The translations under genes and the position numbers were made by a program. DNA of 9,653 bases from Paracoccaceae bacterium (GTDB lineage: Bacteria; Pseudomonadota; Alphaproteobacteria; Rhodobacterales; Rhodobacteraceae). The notes below the pieces were generated by a model. The model was not told the origin of the DNA, did not search any database, and saw nothing but the letters and a program-made list of their open reading frames with translations. Below, in pieces: positions 1 through 6,092 of the stretch. How positions within the stretch are numbered: position 1 is the stretch's first letter; every line of letters begins with the position of its first letter. The stretch spans positions 1 through 9,653 of the forward strand of contig WFTU01000228.1 in assembly GCA_015485375.1 (NCBI GenBank). Direction: 5' to 3'.

Positions 1-117
1 AAGCGGGATTCTGTGGCGGGAGGTCGTGACCAAAATCGGGGCCGAGGATTACCCCGACGTGGAGCTTTCGCACATGTATGCCGACAATTGCGCCATGCAG
101 CTGGTGCGCGCGCCGAA
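1..117 (+). pseudogene. leuB: Second leuB fragment (internal piece), truncated on both sides
   Basis: Read on the plus strand from base 2, this encodes the LeuB segment from SGILWREVV to MQLVRAP, equivalent to residues 198-235 of the minus-strand leuB. All 38 codons give the same amino acids as the minus-strand copy. The seven nucleotide differences are all at third codon positions and all synonymous, so this sequence diverged under protein-level selection. It is therefore not a recent exact copy of its partner. Upstream it is cut by the window edge. Downstream, after base 117, it runs into antisense leuB sequence, so the frame gives unrelated residues and stops near 217. It is a fragment, from either a related strain or a paralogue, and not a working gene as it stands. 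Confidence 0.85.
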
Positions 118-265
118 CAGGTTGTCGGTCACGATCACATCGAACTGTTTCGGCGCGCGCACAAGCTGCATGGCGCAGTTGTCGGCATACATGTGCGACA
201 GCTCCACGTCGGGGTAATCCTCGGCCCCGATTTTTGTCACCACTTCGCGCCACAGAATCCCGCTT
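1..265. repeat. Imperfect inverted repeat of leuB sequence (117-base arms, 31-base centre)
   Basis: Bases 1-117 pair with bases 265-149 (position i pairs with 266-i), leaving a 31-base centre at 118-148. I count seven mismatches over 117 pairs, at 19, 22, 25, 31, 67, 88 and 103. Both arms encode the same stretch of LeuB, one on each strand. The centre reads as leuB sense sequence only on the minus strand (QFDVIVTDNL), so the minus-strand copy runs authentically through the centre and is then joined to the reverse of the other copy. The join lies in TTCGGCG, a short sequence that the normal continuation of leuB (FG then DILSD) would be expected to share with the antisense of the other copy. 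This pattern fits microhomology-driven template switching in the cell, during amplification, or in assembly at a contig end. Confidence 0.93.
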
Positions 266-855
266 TCCATCACGTTGGCCTTTTCGACCGAACACAGCCG
301 GTTGTCGCGTTTGCGCGCCAACTCGAAGGCTGCGCGGGCAACACGGTCGATCTCGGATTCGGTGTAGCGCTGGGTGTTGATCCCCACACGTTCGCCGTTT
401 TCCTCGAAAATTCCGCGCGGCTCACCGAAATAGGAGCCCGACGTCAGTTCGCGCACGATCATGATATCCAGACCGGCTACAATATCGCGTTTGAGCGAGG
501 AAAAATCCGCCAGTGCGTCGAAACACTGCGCCGGACGCAGGTTGGCAAACAGGTCCATTTCCTTGCGCAGGCGCAGCAAGCCGCGCTCCGGTTTGACGCT
601 GAAATCCAGTTCGTCATACTTCGGCCCGCCAACGGCACCCAGCAGAACCGCATCCACTTCCTGCGCCTTGGCCATCGTCTCGTCGGTCAGCGGCGTGCCG
701 TGTTTGTCATAGGCCGCACCCCCAACGAGGTCCTCGGTAATGTCGAAGGTGATGCCACGGTTGGCACCAAACCAGTCGATGACTTTCTTGACCTCGTCCA
801 TGGCTTCGGGGCCGATGCCGTCGCCGGCAAGAATAAGAAGGGAAGGGTTACCCAT
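49..855 (-). CDS. leuB: 3-isopropylmalate dehydrogenase, C-terminally truncated chimeric frame
   Basis: LeuB oxidatively decarboxylates 3-isopropylmalate with NAD+, the third step of cytosolic leucine synthesis. Authentic sequence spans 855 to about 112, residues 1-248. Visible are GDGIGPE (11-17), RELTSGSYFGEPRG (135-148), the catalytic lysine in SVEKANVM (K192) and the metal-site aspartate in YADNC (D225). After NLFG (248) the family continues with DILSD, which carries two more metal-binding aspartates. Here the frame instead enters the inverted copy and ends with about 20 unrelated residues at a TAA at 49-51. Full-length LeuB is about 365-370 residues, so a third is missing and this product should be inactive. 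I chose the ATG at 855 because AGAGGAA sits seven bases upstream; the TTG at 873 and the ATG at 861 are poorly placed. Its partners leuC and leuD lie further right on the same strand. Confidence 0.9.
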   Translation of the reverse strand: MGNPSLLILAGDGIGPEAMDEVKKVIDWFGANRGITFDITEDLVGGAAYDKHGTPLTDETMAKAQEVDAVLLGAVGGPKYDELDFSVKPERGLLRLRKEMDLFANLRPAQCFDALADFSSLKRDIVAGLDIMIVRELTSGSYFGEPRGIFEENGERVGINTQRYTESEIDRVARAAFELARKRDNRLCSVEKANVMESGILWREVVTKIGAEDYPDVELSHMYADNCAMQLVRAPKQFDVIVTDNLFGARTSCMAQLSAYMCESSTSG

Positions 856-868
856 GTGCATTTCCTCT

Positions 869-891
869 CGCAAAACAGTTCCTGTTTCGCG
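869..891 (-). promoter_or_regulatory. Stem-loop abutting the leuB ribosome-binding site
   Basis: On the minus strand CGCGAAACAG and CTGTTTTGCG form a ten-pair stem (one G-U pair) closed by a GAA loop. It sits between the lysR stop and leuB, directly before the AGAGGAA Shine-Dalgarno. No T-run follows, so it is a poor intrinsic terminator. It could shield or stabilise the leuB message 5' end, or weakly terminate lysR transcription. The stem is seen in the sequence; the role is inferred. Confidence 0.4.
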
Positions 892-912
892 TATCGCGTC
901 ACCGCCGGATGG

Positions 913-1809
913 TCAAGCATCCACCATGTCGCCCAGCCCTTCGGCCAGCAGGTCGAACACCCGCCGGATGCGGGGGTTGGTCCGCAGGGCCTCGGGCGCG
1001 GTCAGCCACATGGGCAGCACGGGCAGCGGCAGTTCGGGCATGATCTGCACCATTTCGGGATCCGCCCGCCCTATGCGTTCCTGCGTGAACCCGATGCCGC
1101 AACCGGCGCGCACAAACTGCCAATGCACCGCCTGCTGGTCGCAACGCACCTTGAAGAAATGCTTGTCCAGCCGGAACCCCATGCGCCGCATCCCCTCGAC
1201 AATCGCCGGATCGTCGTTGTAGCCGACAAACTCGTGCCGCATGATATCCTTAGTCGATTCCGGCAACCCTTTGCGCGCTACATATCCGCGAGAGGCAAAC
1301 ATCCCGATCCTCATCCCGCCCAGATGCCGCGCAATCAGGTCGAGCTGCGTCGGGCGATACATCCGCACCGCAATGTCGGATTCCCGAAACAGCAGGTTTT
1401 TCGATTCATTCGTCGGAATGATTTCAAGTTCGATATAGGGTTCCTTCTGCCGGATATCCGCGATGATCTGCGGCAACAGATGGTGCGCGACGATATCGCT
1501 CGCCGTGATCCGCACTACACCGCTCAATGATTTGTCCTGCCCTTCGGCCAGCAACGCCAGCCGCGCTGCCGCCTCGGACATGGCGCGGGCGGCGGGCAGC
1601 AGGGTCTCGCCGGTATCCGTAAGCTCCAGCCCGCGCCTGATGCGTCGGAACAGATCGACGCCGAGCGCCGCCTCCGCCGCACGAACCTGCCGCCCCATGG
1701 TCGGCTGGCTGACCCCCAACACGCGCGCCGCCGCCGAGAGGGAGCCATGCTCCGCCACGGCAAGAAAGGCCTGTATCAGGGTCCAGTCGAGGTTCTGTAT
1801 CATATTCAT
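913..1809 (-). CDS. LysR-family transcriptional regulator
   Basis: The 298-residue length is normal for a LysR-type regulator. The N-terminal winged helix-turn-helix spans about residues 9-66, with FLAVAEHGSLSAAARVLGVS followed by QPTMGRQVRAAEAALGVDLF and RRIRRGLELTDTG. The effector-binding periplasmic-protein-like domain starts near SGVVRITASDIVAHHLLP and runs to the end. It is divergent from the epimerase-like gene at 1892 across an 82-base gap, the classic arrangement in which such a regulator controls its neighbour and itself. A palindrome overlaps its own start codon, which fits autorepression. There is no clear Shine-Dalgarno before either ATG (1809 or 1803). leuB follows 57 bases downstream on the same strand, so read-through into leuB is possible. 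The effector and targets cannot be read from the sequence. Confidence 0.93.
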   Translation of the reverse strand: MNMIQNLDWTLIQAFLAVAEHGSLSAAARVLGVSQPTMGRQVRAAEAALGVDLFRRIRRGLELTDTGETLLPAARAMSEAAARLALLAEGQDKSLSGVVRITASDIVAHHLLPQIIADIRQKEPYIELEIIPTNESKNLLFRESDIAVRMYRPTQLDLIARHLGGMRIGMFASRGYVARKGLPESTKDIMRHEFVGYNDDPAIVEGMRRMGFRLDKHFFKVRCDQQAVHWQFVRAGCGIGFTQERIGRADPEMVQIMPELPLPVLPMWLTAPEALRTNPRIRRVFDLLAEGLGDMVDA

Positions 1810-1818
1810 TTATGAATA
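1803..1818. promoter_or_regulatory. Palindrome over the lysR start, candidate autoregulatory operator
   Basis: TATTCAT and ATGAATA flank a central TT, a perfect 7-2-7 inverted repeat. It covers the lysR start codon (1807-1809) and lies in the lysR/epimerase intergenic region. LysR-type proteins bind AT-rich dyads in such divergent regions, so this is a reasonable operator candidate. A palindrome of this size in AT-rich DNA can also arise by chance. Confidence 0.4.
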
Positions 1819-1820
1819 AC

Positions 1821-1840
1821 ATATCTGCAAATATCCGCAA
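1821..1840. repeat. Two abutting near-identical decamers in the divergent promoter region
   Basis: ATATCTGCAA is followed at once by ATATCCGCAA, differing in one base. A weak -10-like TACAAT (1847-1852) lies just downstream on the plus strand without a recognisable -35, so the decamers would sit where an activator substitutes for a -35. Spacing of one helical turn would put two protein contacts on the same DNA face. The repeat is seen; the regulatory role is inferred. Confidence 0.45.
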
Positions 1841-1891
1841 GTTACATACAATATTGAATGTCTTAGCTTGAGGCCGGAAAAGGAGACCACC

Positions 1892-2800
1892 ATGACCAAA
1901 CGAGTTCTGATCCTCGGCGCCAACGGCCGCTTCGGTCGCGCCGCCATGAAAGCTTTCAGCGATGCCGGATGGCAGACAACCGCCCTCGTGCGCCCCGGAA
2001 AGGCTGCGGGTCAGACGCGGGTGATCGAGGCCGATGCCTCGGACGCCGACGCGCTGGCCAAAGCGGCGCAGGGTTTCGACGTGATCGTCAACGCACTCAA
2101 CCCGCCCTATGACAAATGGACCGAACTGGTTCCGCCACTGACCAACACCGCGATTGCTGCCGCGCGCGCCAGCGGGGCGACGTTGCTGGTGCCGGGGAAT
2201 GTCTACAACTACGGCAAGGACATGCCCGAACTTCTGCGCGCCGACACGCCACAGGTGGCCCGCGACGGCAAGGGCAAGCTGCGGGTGGAGATGGAAAACA
2301 CCCTGCGCGCCGCCTCCGATATTCAGGTCATCATCCTGCGCGGTGGGGATTATATCGAGGCGGAGAAAACCGGAAACTGGTTCGACAGCCAGATTATGAA
2401 CAAGGTGGACAAAGGTATCCTGACCTACCCCGGTCCGCTCGACACGGTTCATGCTTGGGCCTATCTACCCGACATGGCCAGCGCCGCCGTCGCCCTGTGC
2501 GAAATCCGCGAAACCCTGCCCCGCTTCGCCGATATCCCCTTCGGCGGTTTTGCCCTGACGGGAGCCGAACTGGTTGCCGTAGCCGAACGCGCCGCAGGAC
2601 GGTCTCTGAAGGTCAAACAGACCCCGTGGGGCTTGCTGGCGTTCCTCGGAAAATTCATGCCGGTCGTGCGCGAGGTTGTCGAAATGCGCTACCTCTGGAA
2701 CCGCCCGCATCGTCTGGATAACGCGCCACTCGAGGCTTTGGTGCCCGAGTTCAAACCAACCCCGCTGAATCAGACGATTAAGGATTCCTTAACCCTTTGA
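1892..2800 (+). CDS. NAD(P)-binding epimerase/NmrA-like oxidoreductase (extended or atypical SDR)
   Basis: The 302-residue product begins with a Rossmann beta-strand and the dinucleotide-binding motif GANGRFG (residues 9-15). It continues with ALVRPGK, ADASDADAL and VIVNALNPP, as in NAD-dependent epimerase/dehydratase and NmrA-like proteins. YNYGKD (105-110) lies where extended SDRs carry the YxxxK-like active-site region, but the exact catalytic pattern is not clear, so the reaction and substrate remain open. The C-terminal part (about 190-302) resembles the substrate-binding half of epimerases. The start is the ATG at 1892 with AGGAG six bases upstream; a more upstream in-frame start at 1868 lacks such a site. 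It faces the LysR-type regulator and is probably its target. A palindrome follows 47 bases after the stop. It is likely cytosolic, with no signal peptide or membrane segment. Confidence 0.85.
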   Translation: MTKRVLILGANGRFGRAAMKAFSDAGWQTTALVRPGKAAGQTRVIEADASDADALAKAAQGFDVIVNALNPPYDKWTELVPPLTNTAIAAARASGATLLVPGNVYNYGKDMPELLRADTPQVARDGKGKLRVEMENTLRAASDIQVIILRGGDYIEAEKTGNWFDSQIMNKVDKGILTYPGPLDTVHAWAYLPDMASAAVALCEIRETLPRFADIPFGGFALTGAELVAVAERAAGRSLKVKQTPWGLLAFLGKFMPVVREVVEMRYLWNRPHRLDNAPLEALVPEFKPTPLNQTIKDSLTL

Positions 2801-2847
2801 AATTTCCACTACCACATGAAAAACAACGCGCTACCCACAAATAACAA

Positions 2848-2871
2848 ACCCGCTAAACCGGTTTAGCGGGT
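2848..2871. terminator. Perfect 24-base palindrome, possible terminator after the epimerase-like gene
   Basis: Arms ACCCGCTAAA and TTTAGCGGGT surround CCGG, giving a ten-pair stem with a four-base loop and no mismatch. It follows the epimerase-like gene and precedes the metallophosphoesterase gene. On the plus strand the flank is GAAAAACC with no T-run, unlike a standard intrinsic terminator. On the minus strand TTTGTTATTTG follows, which is closer to one, although no minus-strand gene ends here. A protein-binding dyad is the alternative. Confidence 0.5.
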
Positions 2872-2938
2872 GAAAAACCGGCAACCAAGCTTGACGCGAA
2901 ATTCGCCAATGCCCAAGGTGCGCGCGGAGGGGAGCGCC

Positions 2939-3706
2939 ATGCACCACACTGACGATCACAGGGTTTACGCTATCGGAGACATCCACGGCTGCCGCGCCGA
3001 ACTGGAGGCACTGCAGCAGGCGATCCGCGAGGACCTCGCCCGCAGTCCCCACTCCGATCCGGTGATCATCTATCTCGGAGATTTCACTGACCGGGGTCCT
3101 GACAGTCGTGGTGTTATCGACAACCTGATTGCCGAGCAGAACGCCCCGCACCGGACCCGTTTCCTCTTTGGCAATCACGAAGGGCTTCTGCTGGAATACT
3201 ACGATAACCCGCGAACACTTATCCGGCCGAACGGGCCGAGGCCGGACAAAATCCACTGGCTGCACAAGGCCGGTGGAGGCGCGGAAACCTTGCGGTCCTA
3301 TGGCGTGGAAGGTGCGAGCGACGCCGACCCCGAGGCCACCCATGCCGCGTTTCGTGCGGCACTTCCCGACGCGCATAGGCGGTTTTTCGGGGCGCTGGAG
3401 CTCTCGATCCGTATCGGCAGCTACCTGTTCGTGCATGCGGGCATCCAGCCGGATGTGCCGTTGGATGCGCAAAGCGACGAAGACCTGATTTGGATGCGCG
3501 AGCCGTTCCTGTCCCATCGCGGCGACTACGGTTTTACGGTGGTCCACGGCCACACTCCGACCAAAACCGTCGAGAACCATGGCAACCGCATCGGCATCGA
3601 CACCGGCGCGGTGTTCGGTGGTCCGCTCTCCTGCGTTGTGTTAGAGGGTTCCGCTCAGGAGGTCCTGAGCGTTGAAGGTCGCGCACCCTGTCCGGTTATT
3701 GCCTGA
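2939..3706 (+). CDS. Metallophosphoesterase, PPP (serine/threonine phosphatase / ApaH-like) family
   Basis: This 255-residue hydrolase carries the full calcineurin-like motif set: GDIHG (13-17), GDFTDRG (47-53), GNHE (78-81), VHAG (165-168) and HGHT (203-206). These supply the two-metal site of bacterial PPP phosphatases and symmetrical diadenosine-tetraphosphatase relatives. The substrate, phosphoprotein or nucleotide, cannot be settled from sequence. I start at the ATG at 2939 because GGAGG and GGAG lie eight and four bases upstream. In-frame starts further left, including a GTG at 2870 inside the palindrome and an ATG at 2911, would add a basic N-terminal extension with no matching domain. 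Its end overlaps the end of the opposite-strand EEP-family gene by 11 bases, with no terminator between them. It lacks a signal peptide and is probably cytosolic. Confidence 0.92.
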   Translation: MHHTDDHRVYAIGDIHGCRAELEALQQAIREDLARSPHSDPVIIYLGDFTDRGPDSRGVIDNLIAEQNAPHRTRFLFGNHEGLLLEYYDNPRTLIRPNGPRPDKIHWLHKAGGGAETLRSYGVEGASDADPEATHAAFRAALPDAHRRFFGALELSIRIGSYLFVHAGIQPDVPLDAQSDEDLIWMREPFLSHRGDYGFTVVHGHTPTKTVENHGNRIGIDTGAVFGGPLSCVVLEGSAQEVLSVEGRAPCPVIA

Positions 3707-4736
3707 TATCCACCCGAACCAGCGCGTGGTTCGAGGCATCGCTTTCCATCACCACGCCCGCATCCACCACATCGAGCGACCGCGACGGCAGCACATAGTC
3801 CACTCGCATCCGCCCGATATCGCCCCAGTCAGCGGTCGGGATGCCACGCAAACCTTCCACATCCTGCACGCGCGGATGCGAGAGCAGGGCCAGCAGTGGC
3901 GGCTTTAGCCCCTCGCCTTGCACCGGATCGTTGTTGAGGTCGCCGAGCAGCACAAAATCCCCACCGGCAAACGGAGCCTGCAACCCCGCATCATCGGTAA
4001 ACGCCTCGCCGTCCAGATAGCGCAGCCAGAACCGGATTTCCGCGGCATTGCGCCGTCCGTTTTCGTCCTCCGGCCCATCAAAAACCGGTGGCGTAGCGTG
4101 GCTTGCCAGTATCCGGAAATCTCCGTCCGGCGCTTGAACGACCACATCCCAGAATGCGCGATAGGCGAGTGGCAAACCGTTTTCCCCCGCGACTTTGGCA
4201 AAGGTTCGGGCCTCCCCCAGCGGATAGCGTGACAGCAGTGCCATCGCTCCGTTGCCGCGAAATTTCCCGAAGCCGAGCGTATCGCGCCAGCCCGTGTCAC
4301 TACCATCCCCGTCCAGATCGCGCCCAGCAGGAACACCCGCATTGCCTGCCGGAGCGAAGCTGTAGGGGTAGTCCATCCCCTCTGCCGCCAGAACCTGTCG
4401 GAACGCGGCCAGCGCTACCCCGTCGTAGTCCCGATCGAAATCTGTGAGCAGCAGGACATCGGGGCGGACCTCAGCAATCACCCCCGCAACCGCCATGATC
4501 TGCACATCCCGATCAAGGATCGCCTTCCAGAGCATCCCCGGCCCGTTGCGCCCGAGCGAGACGTTATAGGTTGCCACGCGCAGCACATCGGCCTGTGCCA
4601 AAGGCGCGAACAACAACAGAAGAAGGAAAAGTGCTATCCGCGCTGGGCGCGCCGGATGATGCTGGCGATTTTCAGCATGGCGAGAGACCGGGCCAGCAGC
4701 CCGCCGGGTATGAATATCCAGAGCGTGGTGGCCCAT
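3696..4736 (-). CDS. Endonuclease/exonuclease/phosphatase (EEP) family protein, exported
   Basis: The product carries the EEP fold in order: TYNVSLG (56-62 counted from the ATG at 4736), a strand with LLLTDFD where many members have a metal-binding LQE, LASHATPP (210-217), GDLNNDP (265-271), RVDYVLP (311-317) and the final SNHALVRVDI. These are the expected hydrolase residues for DNase-I-like metal-dependent phosphodiester cleavage; the substrate is unknown. A hydrophobic stretch IALFLLLLLFAPLAQA, ending in a likely AxA-type cleavage site, points to export. The start is doubtful. The only upstream in-frame ATG (4736) puts about 32 polar residues before the hydrophobic core and overlaps the preceding gene by 103 bases. 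A start giving a normal signal peptide would fall near 4643, where the codon is GCG. The preceding membrane-protein gene is on the same strand and probably co-transcribed. Confidence 0.85.
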   Translation of the reverse strand: MGHHALDIHTRRAAGPVSRHAENRQHHPARPARIALFLLLLLFAPLAQADVLRVATYNVSLGRNGPGMLWKAILDRDVQIMAVAGVIAEVRPDVLLLTDFDRDYDGVALAAFRQVLAAEGMDYPYSFAPAGNAGVPAGRDLDGDGSDTGWRDTLGFGKFRGNGAMALLSRYPLGEARTFAKVAGENGLPLAYRAFWDVVVQAPDGDFRILASHATPPVFDGPEDENGRRNAAEIRFWLRYLDGEAFTDDAGLQAPFAGGDFVLLGDLNNDPVQGEGLKPPLLALLSHPRVQDVEGLRGIPTADWGDIGRMRVDYVLPSRSLDVVDAGVVMESDASNHALVRVDIRQ

Positions 4737-5431
4737 ACGATCGCCTGGCTGTTTTCGAATATGCCGGTCGTTAACCAGTCAAAACCGTATGTAGGGATAT
4801 AGGGTAAACCATAGATTAACGCTGCGCCCAGAACAATGTTGAAGACCGCGTCGCGCCGCAACCTTTTGACAATATCGACCCCGTCCTTGATGTGCAGCAT
4901 TGGCAGATTGAGCCAGAGGTTGAAATTCGCGCGGTCCAGAGGCCACGGAAAAAGCCAGAGCAGAATGGAAAACAGAAGCGTCAGTCCGAAACCGATGACA
5001 AAGCTCATCGAGGCCGAATAGACCAGCAGAACCGCGGCAGTGTCGGAGAATCGCGCGTCTTCCAGAATAATGTCGATGGCCCAGGTTACCGGACTATAGG
5101 GAAAATCCAGTTTCTCGGCCGCGCGTTGCGACCATTCGAGTATGTCCGAACCGCTCAAATCCAGTTCCACCGAGCGCACGATAAGCGTGGTTATAATCAC
5201 CTGCGTTGCCAGTGTGAATACGCGGAAGCGATTGTAGGGTGGCGCAAAGCGGAAATCCACAAAGCCGGGGCTTTCGGTGCCGTATTCGAAAATCGTGAAC
5301 ACGGCGATGATGGCACCGACAATCAGCGAAAATTCCAGCGAGGCTTGCGAGGCGGAGGGCAACAGCAGCGAAGGGATCGCGACCACCGCCACGACCCAGA
5401 ACCCTCTGACTATTGCCCCCAACAGGCGCAT
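4634..5431 (-). CDS. Conserved-looking polytopic inner-membrane protein of unknown function
   Basis: I do not recognise this 265-residue protein. Hydrophobic segments are visible at about residues 10-30, 33-49, 71-87, 131-163 (long enough for two passes), 194-210 and 230-248, so it is probably an inner-membrane protein with five to seven passes. The segment after the fourth hydrophobic region (FPWPLDRANFNLWLNLPML) and the basic patch VKRLRRD look like a cytoplasmic loop. The C-terminus is short and basic (IIRRAQRG). The start at 5431 has AGGG a few bases upstream. It lies 40 bases downstream of leuD on the same strand and runs into the EEP-family gene, so it is plausibly part of a leuCD transcript. 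No catalytic motif is evident. Confidence 0.8.
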   Translation of the reverse strand: MRLLGAIVRGFWVVAVVAIPSLLLPSASQASLEFSLIVGAIIAVFTIFEYGTESPGFVDFRFAPPYNRFRVFTLATQVIITTLIVRSVELDLSGSDILEWSQRAAEKLDFPYSPVTWAIDIILEDARFSDTAAVLLVYSASMSFVIGFGLTLLFSILLWLFPWPLDRANFNLWLNLPMLHIKDGVDIVKRLRRDAVFNIVLGAALIYGLPYIPTYGFDWLTTGIFENSQAIVWATTLWIFIPGGLLARSLAMLKIASIIRRAQRG

Positions 5432-5451
5432 ATACGCCCTTTCCCTGCTTG

Positions 5452-5467
5452 CCCCCGTGCGCGGGGG
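5452..5467 (-). promoter_or_regulatory. GC-rich hairpin between leuD and the membrane-protein gene
   Basis: CCCCCG and CGGGGG form a six-pair stem with a four-base loop in the 40-base gap after leuD. There is no T-run after it on the minus strand, so it is not a standard terminator. It could be a partial terminator or a 3'-end stabiliser that lowers downstream expression relative to leuCD. Confidence 0.35.
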
Positions 5468-5471
5468 ATTA

Positions 5472-6077
5472 TTATACCCAGGGCATTTTCACCCCGTAGT
5501 CTTTTTCGAAGGTCTCGATTTTCGCGGCTTTCTGCAGGGTCAGGCCGATATCATCCAGCCCGTTCAGCAGACAATGCTTTTTAAAGGCATCCACCTCGAA
5601 CGAAATCTCTCCTCCATCAGGCCCTTGTATGACCTGGTTTTCCAAATCGACGGTAACCACGGCATTGGAGCCACGGCTTGCGTCATCCATCAGCTTGTCG
5701 ACATCTTCCTGCGGCAGAACTATGGGCAGGATACCGTTCTTGAAGCAATTGTTAAAAAAGATATCGGCGAAACTTGTTGCAATTACAACACGAATCCCGA
5801 AATCGAGCAAGGCCCAAGGCGCGTGTTCGCGCGAGGAACCACAACCGAAGTTGTCCCCCGCAATCAGGATCTGCGCATTGCGGTAGGCCGGTTTGTTCAG
5901 CACGAAATCGGGAATTTCGTTGCCTTCGGCGTCATAGCGCATCTCGTCGAACAGGTTTTTGCCCAGTCCGGAACGCTTTATGGTTTTCAGAAACAGCTTC
6001 GGAATGATCATATCGGTGTCGATATTGATCAACGGCATCGGCGCGGCAACGCCGGTCAGTTTGGTGAATTTTTCCAT
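5472..6077 (-). CDS. leuD: 3-isopropylmalate dehydratase small subunit
   Basis: LeuD forms the swivel domain of isopropylmalate isomerase and works with LeuC to convert 2-isopropylmalate to 3-isopropylmalate in the cytosol. The product is 201 residues, the normal length. Visible family signatures are the N-terminal NIDTDMIIPKLFLKT, the GDNFGCGSSREHAPWAL motif in the middle, and FFNNCFKNGILPIVLP. The C-terminal part (GPDGGEISFEVDAFKKHCLL and onward) is also typical. The start at 6077 has AAGGAG eight bases upstream, and that site overlaps the leuC stop codon. The gap to leuC is 12 bases, so the two subunits are very likely translated in step. No truncation or frameshift is seen. Confidence 0.97.
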   Translation of the reverse strand: MEKFTKLTGVAAPMPLINIDTDMIIPKLFLKTIKRSGLGKNLFDEMRYDAEGNEIPDFVLNKPAYRNAQILIAGDNFGCGSSREHAPWALLDFGIRVVIATSFADIFFNNCFKNGILPIVLPQEDVDKLMDDASRGSNAVVTVDLENQVIQGPDGGEISFEVDAFKKHCLLNGLDDIGLTLQKAAKIETFEKDYGVKMPWV

Positions 6078-6085
6078 TGTCTCGA

Positions 6086-6092
6086 CTCCTTA
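6086..6092 (-). promoter_or_regulatory. leuD ribosome-binding site overlapping the leuC stop codon
   Basis: On the minus strand TAAGGAG contains both the leuC stop (TAA) and the leuD Shine-Dalgarno (AAGGAG), eight bases before the leuD ATG. A ribosome finishing leuC would be positioned at the leuD initiation site, favouring equal output of the two subunits. Confidence 0.75.

Noticed and set aside
13..1530. Long plus-strand open frame (505 codons) across leuB and lysR
   Set aside because: It is antisense to leuB and lysR and crosses the inverted-repeat join; no start signal or motif supports it.
1424..2452. Minus-strand open frame spanning the lysR N-terminus, the intergenic region and the epimerase-like gene
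   Set aside because: It overlaps recognisable genes out of frame, crosses the divergent promoter region and has no domain.
2778..2792. Perfect palindrome TTAAGGA-T-TCCTTAA at the end of the epimerase-like gene
   Set aside because: It lies inside the coding region (IKDSLT), is short and AT-rich, and has no terminator context; likely chance.
2831..3580. Minus-strand open frame opposite the metallophosphoesterase
   Set aside because: The plus strand carries all five phosphoesterase motifs; the antisense frame is a composition shadow.
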